This document shows positions 1-5,715 of a stretch of 7,008 bases of DNA, piece by piece. The stretch's first letter is position 1. Each line of letters opens with the position of its first letter. Origin of the DNA: CAZAQB01 sp964487155 (GTDB lineage: Bacteria; Pseudomonadota; Gammaproteobacteria; Nitrococcales; Nitrococcaceae). The notes beneath the pieces are model-generated. The model searched no databases. It had not been told where the DNA came from and saw nothing but the letters and a program-made list of their open reading frames with translations. A program made the position numbers and the translations under genes. The stretch lies in the NCBI GenBank assembly GCA_964487155.1, contig CAZAQB010000170.1, forward strand, positions 1-7,008. Direction: 5' to 3'.

Positions 1-143
1 GCATGGGCGTGGTGATGCTGCCCGCCAACCCCGGCTTCTACCACCGGCCGCAACGCATCGAGGACCTGGTGGACTTCGTGGTGGCCCGGGTGCTGGACCA
101 CCTGGGCGTGGAGCAGCGGCTGGTGCCGCGGTGGGGGGAGTGA
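1..143 (+). CDS. ubiX: Flavin prenyltransferase UbiX, C-terminal part (5' end outside window)
   Basis: UbiX joins a dimethylallyl group to reduced FMN, making the prenylated flavin used by the decarboxylase UbiD in ubiquinone synthesis. Only the last 47 codons or so are present; the reading frame enters from the left edge and ends at TGA 141-143. The visible protein carries the family's closing signature, MLPANPGFYHRPQRIEDLVD, followed by a helix with VVARVLDHLG. The Tyr of FYH (codon 39-41) and the Arg of VAR (codon 87-89) lie 16 residues apart, the same spacing as Tyr169 and Arg185 that hold the substrate phosphate in Pseudomonas UbiX (family knowledge). The ATG at position 3 is an internal Met, not the start. 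The gene converges on the aspartic protease gene. The identification rests on a short fragment, but the motif is distinctive. Confidence 0.9.
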   Translation, partial: MGVVMLPANPGFYHRPQRIEDLVDFVVARVLDHLGVEQRLVPRWGE

Positions 144-176
144 CGGCCGCTGGTGCCAGACCGCCTTGCTTCAGTG

Positions 177-343
177 TTTAGCCGCAGATGAACGCGGATG
201 CACGCAGATGGTTCGAAAGCAGGGAAGCAGTTCTCGGCCAAGAACAGGAATCCGAGCAGCCGGGAGCGGACCTTTTGACACTGCCCACCCATCAAATCCT
301 ATGCCCAGATATCTGCGTTCATCCGCGTTCATCTGCGGCTAAA
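177..343. repeat. Decamer-armed inverted-repeat element, copy 1 (about 167 bp)
   Basis: The 33-nt left arm (177-209) and right arm (311-343) are inverted copies with one mismatch. Each arm starts TTTAGCCGCAGATG on its own strand and consists of three tandem roughly 10-nt units of the type CGCAGATGAA/CGCGGATGCA. The 101-nt interior is less GC-rich than the flanks and contains a small hairpin (GTTCT 230-234 with AGAAC 241-245). No open reading frame worth calling is present. The element fills the gap between the convergent ends of ubiX and the aspartic protease gene. A second element with the same arms lies at 3616-3808. I see no clear target-site duplication beyond the arms. It resembles widely dispersed non-coding genomic repeats; mobility is not shown. 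Confidence 0.8.
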
Positions 344-360
344 ACTCCCCGGCCCAGCCC

Positions 361-1008
361 TCACTGAGCCCGCAGCACCATCACCGACCCCTCCTGGGTC
401 ATGTTCACCCGCCCCAGGAACGACATGCCGAGCAGGGTCTGGCGAGGGGAGCCGCCCTCGATGACGGCGGCGGTGACATCGGCCAGCTCGATGCTGCCCA
501 CCCGTACCCGGTCCAACTGCAACCGGTAGGCCAGCGCCGGACCGGAGGCGGTCTCCACGCCGATGCGGGTGCCTTGCAGGCGGTAGTCCAGACCCAGACG
601 CCGGGCCTGGGCCTCGTTCATGGCGATCAGGCTGGCGCCGGTGTCCACCATGAAGGACACCGGCTGGCCGTTGATGGCGCCGGCGGTGACGAACATGCCG
701 CGGCTGTCCCTGGCGACCCGCACCTCCCGGCGGGAGGGCGCCTGGTAGTCGCCGCCGACGGTGCGGTTGAGGCCCAGCTGGTGGCGGCGGCCGTCGATCT
801 CCACCACGGCGCCCTGGGGGTCGGCGGACACCAGCCGGACGCCCTGGGGGGTCGATTCGCCCTCCGCCAGCAGGTGCCGCTCGCCCGCCACCCCGAGCAG
901 CGCCTTGCCGGGGAACAGGGCCAGCACCGAGACCCTTGGGGCGGCGAGGGCGGCGGCTGCGGCGAGCAGCAGCACCAGAGCAAGGCGGGAGAGGTAGCGG
1001 GCAGGCAT
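361..1008 (-). CDS. Secreted or membrane-anchored retropepsin-like aspartic protease (TIGR02281-type, clan AA)
   Basis: The 215-residue product starts with MPARYLSRLA and a hydrophobic, Ala/Leu-rich stretch (about residues 8-23), a signal peptide or N-terminal anchor, so it should act in the periplasm or at the outer face of the inner membrane. The C-terminal half is a single retropepsin domain: a lead-in FVTAGAINGQPVSFMVDTGA, catalytic Asp122 in DTGAS (122-126), and the hydrophobic-Gly motif LLGMSFLGR (192-200) near the end. One such domain supplies only one catalytic Asp, so the family is expected to work as a dimer. The physiological substrate is unknown. The ATG at 1006-1008 has no convincing Shine-Dalgarno sequence. 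The gene lies 139 nt or more downstream of ttcA on the same strand with an inverted-repeat element between them, so shared transcription is uncertain. Family assignment is secure, role is not. Confidence 0.88.
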   Translation of the reverse strand: MPARYLSRLALVLLLAAAAALAAPRVSVLALFPGKALLGVAGERHLLAEGESTPQGVRLVSADPQGAVVEIDGRRHQLGLNRTVGGDYQAPSRREVRVARDSRGMFVTAGAINGQPVSFMVDTGASLIAMNEAQARRLGLDYRLQGTRIGVETASGPALAYRLQLDRVRVGSIELADVTAAVIEGGSPRQTLLGMSFLGRVNMTQEGSVMVLRAQ

Positions 1009-1024
1009 TGTGATGGTGACTCAG

Positions 1025-1126
1025 TTGACTGGTTGATTCGTTAACTGGTTGATCAGTCAATCCGGCAAGGGAACCCCGGCGGGCGACTCACTGATCAACC
1101 GATTCCCTGATTAACCGATCAACCGG
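1025..1126. repeat. Inverted-repeat element built from GGTTGATC units
   Basis: The left part (about 1027-1060) and right part (about 1087-1126) are inverted relative to each other. The outer pair 1029-1044 against 1111-1126 matches at 13 of 16 bases, and the inner pair 1046-1057 against 1090-1101 at 11 of 12. GGTTGAT occurs twice in each arm, so each arm is itself a short tandem repeat. The unpaired centre is about 30 nt. The element occupies nearly the whole gap between the end of ttcA and the start of the aspartic protease gene, both on the minus strand. RNA from it could fold into a long interrupted hairpin, possibly protecting the ttcA 3' end or lowering read-through. There is no T-tract, so it is not a standard intrinsic terminator. 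It differs in sequence from the other repeats in the window. Confidence 0.7.
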
Positions 1127-1147
1127 CACCAGCGTCCACCCAACGCG

Positions 1148-1996
1148 TCACATCAGCGCCCGCGGAAACTGCACCGGCACGGCCTCCACGGCGTCCGGCT
1201 CCCGCTCGGCGGCGGCCTCCAGGGAGGCGAAGTCGAACAGGCTGGTATCGGCAAGGTGCGAGGGCTGTACGTTGCGCAGGCTGCGGAAGATGTTCTGCAG
1301 CCGCTTCGGATCCTCCCGCTGCCACTGCTGGAGCATCTGCTTGATGTGCGCCCGCTTCAGGTTGGGCTGGGAGCCGCACAGGTTGCAGGGGATGATGGGG
1401 AAGTCCTTGAGCTCCGCGTAGCGGGCGGTGTAGGCCTCGGGAACGTAGGCCAGGGGGCGGATTACCACATGCTGGCCGTCGTTGCTGGCGAGCTTGGGCG
1501 GCATCGCCGCCAGCCGCCCGCCGTAGAACAGGTTCAGGAACAGGGTCTCGACGATGTCGTCCCGGTGGTGGCCCAGGGCGATGCGGGTGGCCCCCAGCTC
1601 CCGGGCGGTGCCGTAGAGGATGCCCCGGCGCAGCCGCGAGCACAGGCTGCACTGGGTCTTGCCCTCTTCCAGCACCCGCTGCACTGTGGCGTAGGTATCC
1701 CGCTCGACGATGCGGTATTCCACGCCCAGGCTGTGCAGATACTCGGGCAGCACCTGCTCCGGAAAGCCGGGCTGCTTCTGGTCCAGGTTCACCGCCACGA
1801 TCTCGAAGCGCACCGGAGCCCGGCGCTGCATCAGGCGCAGCACTTCCAGCAGGGTGTAGGAGTCCTTGCCGCCGGACAGGCAGACCATCACCCGGTCGCC
1901 GTCCTCGATCATGCGGTAGTCCCGGATGGCCTGGCCGGCCAGGTGGGTGAGCCGCCGCTCCAGGGTGGAGAGGTTCATGCGCGCCGCCTGCTGCAT
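1148..1996 (-). CDS. ttcA: tRNA 2-thiocytidine(32) synthetase TtcA
   Basis: TtcA adenylates cytidine 32 of certain tRNAs and replaces its oxygen with sulfur passed on from a cysteine desulfurase; it acts in the cytoplasm and carries an iron-sulfur cluster. The PP-loop SGGKDS, the run AVNLDQKQPGFPEQVLPEYL, the first Cys pair CSLCSRLRRGILYGTA, the segment ALGHHRDD and the second pair PCNLCGSQPNLKR appear in order, matching E. coli TtcA closely. The frame opens at a TTG (2018-2020), but I prefer ATG 1994-1996, giving 282 residues (MQQAARMNLSTLERRL). GGAAAG (2001-2006, minus) precedes the ATG, and an extended -10 box at 2031-2039 would leave the TTG only a few bases of leader. The C-terminal tail after FDF is shorter than in E. 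coli (about 311 residues in total there). The neighbour upstream is divergent. Confidence 0.96.
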   Translation of the reverse strand: MQQAARMNLSTLERRLTHLAGQAIRDYRMIEDGDRVMVCLSGGKDSYTLLEVLRLMQRRAPVRFEIVAVNLDQKQPGFPEQVLPEYLHSLGVEYRIVERDTYATVQRVLEEGKTQCSLCSRLRRGILYGTARELGATRIALGHHRDDIVETLFLNLFYGGRLAAMPPKLASNDGQHVVIRPLAYVPEAYTARYAELKDFPIIPCNLCGSQPNLKRAHIKQMLQQWQREDPKRLQNIFRSLRNVQPSHLADTSLFDFASLEAAAEREPDAVEAVPVQFPRALM

Positions 1997-2030
1997 GGGA
2001 CTTTCCGCAAACCGTCGCAACGAGGGCCGG

Positions 2031-2039
2031 AGTGTAGCA
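2031..2039 (-). promoter_or_regulatory. Candidate extended -10 promoter of ttcA
   Basis: On the minus strand the sequence reads TGCTACACT: TACACT (2031-2036) as the -10 hexamer with the extended TGn motif just upstream. The -35 region is poor; the nearest candidate is GTGCCA at a 19-nt spacing, which is tolerable for an extended -10 promoter. The predicted start site near 2024 gives a leader of about 27 nt to the ATG at 1996. This is a pattern match only. Confidence 0.4.
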
Positions 2040-2050
2040 TCGCGGCGACA

Positions 2051-2081
2051 TTGGCTGGCACGGCGCCGGCTGGTCTATGCT
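2051..2081 (+). promoter_or_regulatory. Weak candidate promoter of the PA2779-PA2778 pair
   Basis: TTGGCT (2051-2056) and TATGCT (2076-2081) resemble sigma-70 hexamers but are 19 nt apart instead of 17. They lie in the divergent region between ttcA and the PA2779-family gene, back to back with the ttcA candidate. The resulting leader of about 110 nt contains a hairpin, GGGCGG 2139-2144 pairing with CCGCCC 2149-2154. Treat as tentative. Confidence 0.25.
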
Positions 2082-2184
2082 GCTCGGAATCGCTGGGATC
2101 CGGTTTGGGGGGAGCGCCACCCGCGATGCCTGCCGCTTGGGCGGATGCCCGCCCGGATTGCCTTACCCTGGCCCTGTCATCCGC

Positions 2185-2190
2185 AAAGGA
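2185..2190 (+). promoter_or_regulatory. Shine-Dalgarno site deciding the PA2779-family start
   Basis: AAAGGA stands 7 nt before ATG 2198-2200. It is the clearest ribosome binding site in the window. It fixes the start of a protein whose frame stays open far upstream, antisense to ttcA. Confidence 0.75.
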
Positions 2191-2197
2191 GCCCACC

Positions 2198-2614
2198 ATG
2201 CAGCTGCACTCCGCCCTCACCCGTAGCCTCTGCGCCAGCCTGGCCGCCGTGCTGCTGGCGGTCACCACCATCATCCCCGTCGCCCGGGCCGGCATGATCG
2301 GCACCCAGCAGGTGGTGGCCGCCCAGGGCGCCGCCGAGGACCGCGCCCGGCTGGACGCCGCCCTGCAGCGGGATGACGTCCGCGCCCAGCTCCAGGCCTT
2401 CGGCGTGGACCCCGCGGACGCCCGCGACCGGGTGGCGAGCCTGAGCGACGCCGAGGTGCGGCTGCTGGCCGAGCGCGCCGGCGAGCTGCCCGTCGGCAGC
2501 GGCGCCCTGGGGGCGGTCATCGGTGCCACCGTGTTCGTGTTCATCGTGCTGCTGGTGACTGACATCCTGGGCTACACGGATGTCTTTCCGTTCGTGACCA
2601 AGACCGTCAACTGA
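2198..2614 (+). CDS. PA2779-family small membrane protein
   Basis: This 138-residue protein matches the PA2779 family, whose function is unknown. In order: an N-terminal signal sequence (about residues 1-31, hydrophobic core 12-28, likely cleavage after Ala-Arg-Ala); the conserved mature start MIGTQQVV (33-40); a charged, helical segment (about 43-96, including DPADARDRVASLSDAEVRLL); a short linker ELPVGSG (96-102); one transmembrane helix (about 103-121); and a conserved short tail TDILGYTDVFPF. The predicted topology is a periplasmic domain anchored by a C-terminal helix. The frame runs open upstream to about 1256, but that part is antisense to ttcA; the Shine-Dalgarno site and signal peptide fix the start at 2198. 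A C39-like peptidase gene begins 30 nt downstream, so the two are probably cotranscribed. I infer that this protein is the peptidase's substrate or membrane partner; the sequence does not prove it. Confidence 0.85.
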   Translation: MQLHSALTRSLCASLAAVLLAVTTIIPVARAGMIGTQQVVAAQGAAEDRARLDAALQRDDVRAQLQAFGVDPADARDRVASLSDAEVRLLAERAGELPVGSGALGAVIGATVFVFIVLLVTDILGYTDVFPFVTKTVN

Positions 2615-2644
2615 CGGCCCTAGCGTCCTCCGAGCTTCCCACAG

Positions 2645-3607
2645 GTGATACCTGGCCAGTCCGGTGCCGCGGCCCGCGGCACCGGGCACGGCATTGTGGC
2701 CCTTCTGCTCGCGGCGCTGCTGGCCGGCTGCGCCGCAACGCCGCCGCGGCTGGACCGTCCGCCCCTGGACGTGGAGCTGGCGGCGGTGCCGTTCTATCCC
2801 GACGACTCCACGCTGTGCGGGCCCACGGCGCTGGCCACGGTGCTGGACTGGAGCGGTCTGGAGCCGGACCTGGACGCCCTGCGCCGGGGCGTCTACCTGC
2901 CGGAGCGCCAGGGCTCGCTGCAGCCGGAGATGGCCGCCCAGGCGCGCCGCCGGGGCCGGCTCGCCTACCCCCTTGACGGCGGCCTGGCGGCCCTGGCGGA
3001 CGAGCTGGCCGCCGGCCACCCGGTGCTGGTGCTGCAGAACCTGGGACTCTCCTGGCTGCCCCGCTGGCACTATGCCGTAGTGGCCGGCCTGGACACCGGG
3101 ACCGGCACAGTGGTGCTGCGCTCCGGCACCCGCCGCCGGCACACGGTGAGCCTGGCCCTGTTCGACCGCACCTGGGCCCGGGCCCAGCGCTGGGGGCTGG
3201 TAGTGCTGGCGCCGGGGGAACTGCCCGCCAGCGCCCGGCCCACCGCCTATCTGGCCGCCGCCGCCGACCTGGAAGGCACCGCCGGACCGGCGGCTGCCCT
3301 GCCCGCCTATGCTGCAGGCAGCCAGCGCTGGCCGGACCGGCCCGGTTTCCCCCTGGCCCGGGCCAACGCCCTGCATGCGCTCGGCGAAATCGGACAGGCG
3401 GCGCAAGTGCTGCGGGAGGCCGCGGCGCGCCTGGACGGACAGCCGGTGCTGCTCAACAACCTGGCCCTGCTGGAGGCCGACCTGGGCCACTGGGAGGCGG
3501 CGCTCGCCGCCGCCCGCCGGGCGGTGGCCCTGGGCGGGGCCTTCGCCGGGGAAATCCGCGCCACCCTGGAGGAAATCGAGACCCGCCGGGAGGCGGTGCA
3601 ACAGTAG
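2645..3607 (+). CDS. PA2778-family C39-like cysteine peptidase lipoprotein with TPR-like C-terminus
   Basis: The 320-residue product begins with a lipoprotein signal: hydrophobic core (about 17-27) and lipobox LLAGC with acylated Cys29. Ala at the next position favours sorting to the outer membrane. A papain-like C39-type domain follows: Cys58 in LCGPTALATVLDW is the likely nucleophile, His142 in RWHYAVVAGLD the catalytic His, and Asp150 the probable third residue. Residues about 235-300 form TPR-like helix pairs (FPLARANALHALGEIGQAAQ; LLNNLALLEADLGHWEAALA). GTG 2645-2647 is the first start-type codon after an in-frame TAG at 2621-2623. It lacks a good Shine-Dalgarno site; translation may depend on the PA2779-family gene ending 30 nt upstream. 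An alternative GTG at 2696 would cut into the signal peptide. The substrate is unknown; its partner upstream is the obvious candidate. No transporter domain is attached, unlike bacteriocin-export C39 proteins. Confidence 0.88.
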   Translation: MIPGQSGAAARGTGHGIVALLLAALLAGCAATPPRLDRPPLDVELAAVPFYPDDSTLCGPTALATVLDWSGLEPDLDALRRGVYLPERQGSLQPEMAAQARRRGRLAYPLDGGLAALADELAAGHPVLVLQNLGLSWLPRWHYAVVAGLDTGTGTVVLRSGTRRRHTVSLALFDRTWARAQRWGLVVLAPGELPASARPTAYLAAAADLEGTAGPAAALPAYAAGSQRWPDRPGFPLARANALHALGEIGQAAQVLREAAARLDGQPVLLNNLALLEADLGHWEAALAAARRAVALGGAFAGEIRATLEEIETRREAVQQ

Positions 3608-3615
3608 GACGGTAC

Positions 3616-3808
3616 GGCCGCAGATGGACGCAGATGGACGCAGATTGGATAAGGGGTTGAAGACCCATGCCTCATGGCCAGGCATGAGAACAACCCGTTG
3701 GATTACATACGCTTGGACGCGGGAGTCACTCCCGGACGGGCCAAATCGACCGCTTTTTCTCCGGCGCCATCCTCCATAATCTGCGTACATCCGCGTTCAT
3801 CTGCGGCC
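3616..3808. repeat. Decamer-armed inverted-repeat element, copy 2 (about 193 bp)
   Basis: The 31-nt left arm (3616-3646) and right arm (3778-3808) are inverted copies with three mismatches. Both begin GGCCGCAGATG on their own strand and are made of three tandem roughly 10-nt units (CGCAGATGGA type). The arms belong to the same family as those at 177-343, but the 131-nt interior is different. It contains a two-step stem, GGGTTG 3654-3659 with CAACCC 3691-3696 enclosing CATGCCT 3666-3672 with AGGCATG 3680-3686, and an odd palindrome at 3720-3734 (CGGGAGT-C-ACTCCCG). The element lies between the PA2778-family gene and typA, making continuous transcription across the gap uncertain. No gene is supported inside it. 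Confidence 0.8.
3775..3780 (+). promoter_or_regulatory. Tentative -10 box upstream of typA
   Basis: CATAAT matches the sigma-70 -10 consensus at five of six bases and overlaps the inner edge of the repeat's right arm. No good -35 hexamer lies at the right distance; the T-rich GCTTTT near 3752 is the closest. If used, the typA leader would be about 98 nt and would include the right arm of the repeat. Confidence 0.25.
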
Positions 3809-3884
3809 AACCTCCCGGGCTCCCCTCGACAGCGCCCCGCCCCGGGCCCATCATGGCGCCGCCCGAGGCCGCCCGTAACCGCAA

Positions 3885-5708
3885 GTGATCGAGAACCTTC
3901 GCAACATCGCCATCATCGCCCATGTCGACCACGGCAAGACCACCCTGGTGGACCGGCTGCTGCAGCAATCCGGCACCCTGGCCGCCCGCGGCGAGATGGG
4001 CGAGCGGATCATGGACTCCAACGACCTGGAGCGCGAGCGGGGCATCACCATCCTGGCCAAGAACACCGCCATCCGCTGGGGCGAGTACCGCATCAACATC
4101 ATCGACACCCCGGGCCACGCCGACTTCGGCGGCGAGGTGGAGCGGGTGCTGTCCATGGCCGACTCGGTGCTGCTGCTGGTGGACGCGGTGGACGGCCCCA
4201 TGCCCCAGACCCGGTTCGTCACCCAGAAGGCCCTGGCGCAGGGCCTCTGCCCGATCGTGGTCATCAACAAGGTGGACCGCCCCGGAGCCCGTCCCGACTG
4301 GGTGCTGGACCAGACCTTCGACCTGTTCGACAAGCTCGGCGCCGACGACCGCCAGCTCGACTTCCCGGTGATCTACGCCTCGGCGCTGCACGGCTACGCC
4401 GGCCTGGAGCCGGACGTGCGCGACGGCGACATGACGCCCCTGTTCGAGATGATCCGCGACCAGGTGCCCCACCCCCGGGTCGACCTGGACGGCCCCCTGC
4501 AGCTGCAGGTGAGCTCGCTGGCCTACAGCAGCTACGTGGGCGTGATCGGCATCGGCCGCATCCGCCGGGGCAGCCTGCGGCGCAACAGCCCGGTGGTGGT
4601 GGTGGACCGCGACGGCCGCAAGCGCAACGCCCGGGTGCTGCAGGTGCTGGGCTTCCTGGGCCTGGAGAAGGTCGAGGTGGAGCGGGCCGAGGCCGGCGAC
4701 ATCGTGGCCTTCACCGGCATCGAGGGCCTGGCCATCTCCGACACCCTCTGCCACCCGGATGCCCCGGAGCCGCTGCCGGCGCTGAGCGTCGACGAGCCCA
4801 CGGTGTCCATGACCTTCCAGGTGAACACCTCGCCGTTCGCCGGCCGCGACGGCAAGTACATCACCTCCCGGCAGCTTCGCGAGCGCCTCCACCGGGAGCT
4901 GGAGCACAACGTCGCCCTGCGCGTGGCGGACACCACTGACCCGGACCGCTTCCTGGTCTCCGGCCGGGGCGAGCTGCACCTGGCGATCCTGATCGAGAAC
5001 ATGCGCCGGGAGGGCTACGAGCTGGCGGTGTCCCGCCCGGAAGTGATCTACCGGAGCATCGACGGCCAGCGCTGCGAGCCCCTGGAGTACCTCACCGTCG
5101 ACCTCGCCGAGTCCGGCCAGGGCGCGGTGATGGAGCAGCTCGGCGAGCGCGGCGGCGTCCTGCAGGACATGCAGCCGGACGGCAAGGGCCGGGTGCGCCT
5201 GGACTACCTGATTCCGGCCCGCGGCCTGATCGGGCTGCGCACCCGGTTTTTGAGCGCCACCTCCGGCACCGGGCTGATGCACCACGTGTTCGACCGCTAC
5301 GCCCCGGTGGCCCACGGCGAGTTCGGCCAGCGCATCAACGGCGCCATGATCTCCAACGCCCAGGGCAAGGCCCTGGGCTATGCCCTGTTCAATCTGCAGG
5401 AGCGCGGCCAGCTGCTGATCGGCCCCGGCGACGAGGTCTACGAGGGCATGATCGTGGGCCTGCACAGCCGCGACAACGACCTGGTGGTGAACCCGCTGAA
5501 GGCCAAGCAGCTCACCAACGTCCGCGCCGCCGGCAGCGACGAGAACATCCTGCTCACCCCGCCGCTGCGCCTGACCCTGGAGCAGGCCCTGGAGACCATC
5601 AACGACGACGAGCTGGTGGAGGTCACGCCTACGGGCGTGCGGCTGCGGAAGAAGTCGCTGCAGGAGCACGAGCGGCGCAAGGAGGCGCGGGCGGCCCAGA
5701 AGGGGTAG
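3885..5708 (+). CDS. typA: Ribosome-associated translational GTPase TypA/BipA
   Basis: TypA is an EF-G-like GTPase that binds the 70S ribosome and supports large-subunit assembly and growth under stress such as cold. At 607 residues it is the usual family length. Visible motifs: G1 AHVDHGKTT (12-20), G2 in RERGITIL with Thr54, G3 DTPGHADFGGEVER (74-87), G4 NKVD (128-131), G5 SAL (166-168). After the GTPase domain come a beta-barrel (about 204-290), an EF-G III-like domain (about 305-385, with VSGRGELHLAILIENMRREG), an EF-G V-like domain (about 395-475) and the TypA-specific C-terminal domain (about 480-600, with VVNPLKAKQLTNVRAAGSDE). The GTG start 3885-3887 gives MIENLRNIAIIAHVDHGKTT, aligned with E. 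coli BipA from residue 1. No Shine-Dalgarno sequence lies at normal distance (GAGG 3865-3868 is too far). The next gene is convergent, so typA probably forms its own unit. Confidence 0.97.
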   Translation: MIENLRNIAIIAHVDHGKTTLVDRLLQQSGTLAARGEMGERIMDSNDLERERGITILAKNTAIRWGEYRINIIDTPGHADFGGEVERVLSMADSVLLLVDAVDGPMPQTRFVTQKALAQGLCPIVVINKVDRPGARPDWVLDQTFDLFDKLGADDRQLDFPVIYASALHGYAGLEPDVRDGDMTPLFEMIRDQVPHPRVDLDGPLQLQVSSLAYSSYVGVIGIGRIRRGSLRRNSPVVVVDRDGRKRNARVLQVLGFLGLEKVEVERAEAGDIVAFTGIEGLAISDTLCHPDAPEPLPALSVDEPTVSMTFQVNTSPFAGRDGKYITSRQLRERLHRELEHNVALRVADTTDPDRFLVSGRGELHLAILIENMRREGYELAVSRPEVIYRSIDGQRCEPLEYLTVDLAESGQGAVMEQLGERGGVLQDMQPDGKGRVRLDYLIPARGLIGLRTRFLSATSGTGLMHHVFDRYAPVAHGEFGQRINGAMISNAQGKALGYALFNLQERGQLLIGPGDEVYEGMIVGLHSRDNDLVVNPLKAKQLTNVRAAGSDENILLTPPLRLTLEQALETINDDELVEVTPTGVRLRKKSLQEHERRKEARAAQKG

Positions 5709-5715
5709 GCGGCGA

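Noticed and set aside
38..295. Small minus-strand open frame (85 codons)
   Set aside because: It overlaps the ubiX 3' end, and its middle is translated repeat arm.
177..343. CRISPR-like or tandem-repeat array from the CGCAGATGAA units
   Set aside because: Units are only about 10 nt, directly adjacent with no spacers, and arranged as two inverted arms; no cas gene is nearby.
1061..1066. Minus-strand TTGACT-like -35 hexamer upstream of the aspartic protease gene, inside the GGTTGATC repeat
   Set aside because: No acceptable -10 hexamer follows at 16-18 nt; the match probably reflects the repeat sequence.
2057..2071. Possible sigma-54 promoter (GG-N10-GC spacing in TGGCACGGCGCCGGC)
   Set aside because: The GG/GC spacing fits, but the -12 element has CGGC in place of TTGC, and such spacing is common by chance in GC-rich DNA.
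329..2120. Alternative-frame minus-strand open frames over the aspartic protease gene and ttcA
   Set aside because: Pro/Arg/Gly-rich products without motifs that overlap genes with clear catalytic signatures.
1256..2197. Upstream extension of the PA2779-family frame
   Set aside because: It is antisense to ttcA, and the Shine-Dalgarno site plus signal peptide place the real start at 2198.
2177..3790. Minus-strand open frame (537 codons) opposite the PA2779/PA2778 genes
   Set aside because: Gly/Gln/Arg-rich composition without domains; it lies antisense to two well-supported genes and runs into a repeat.
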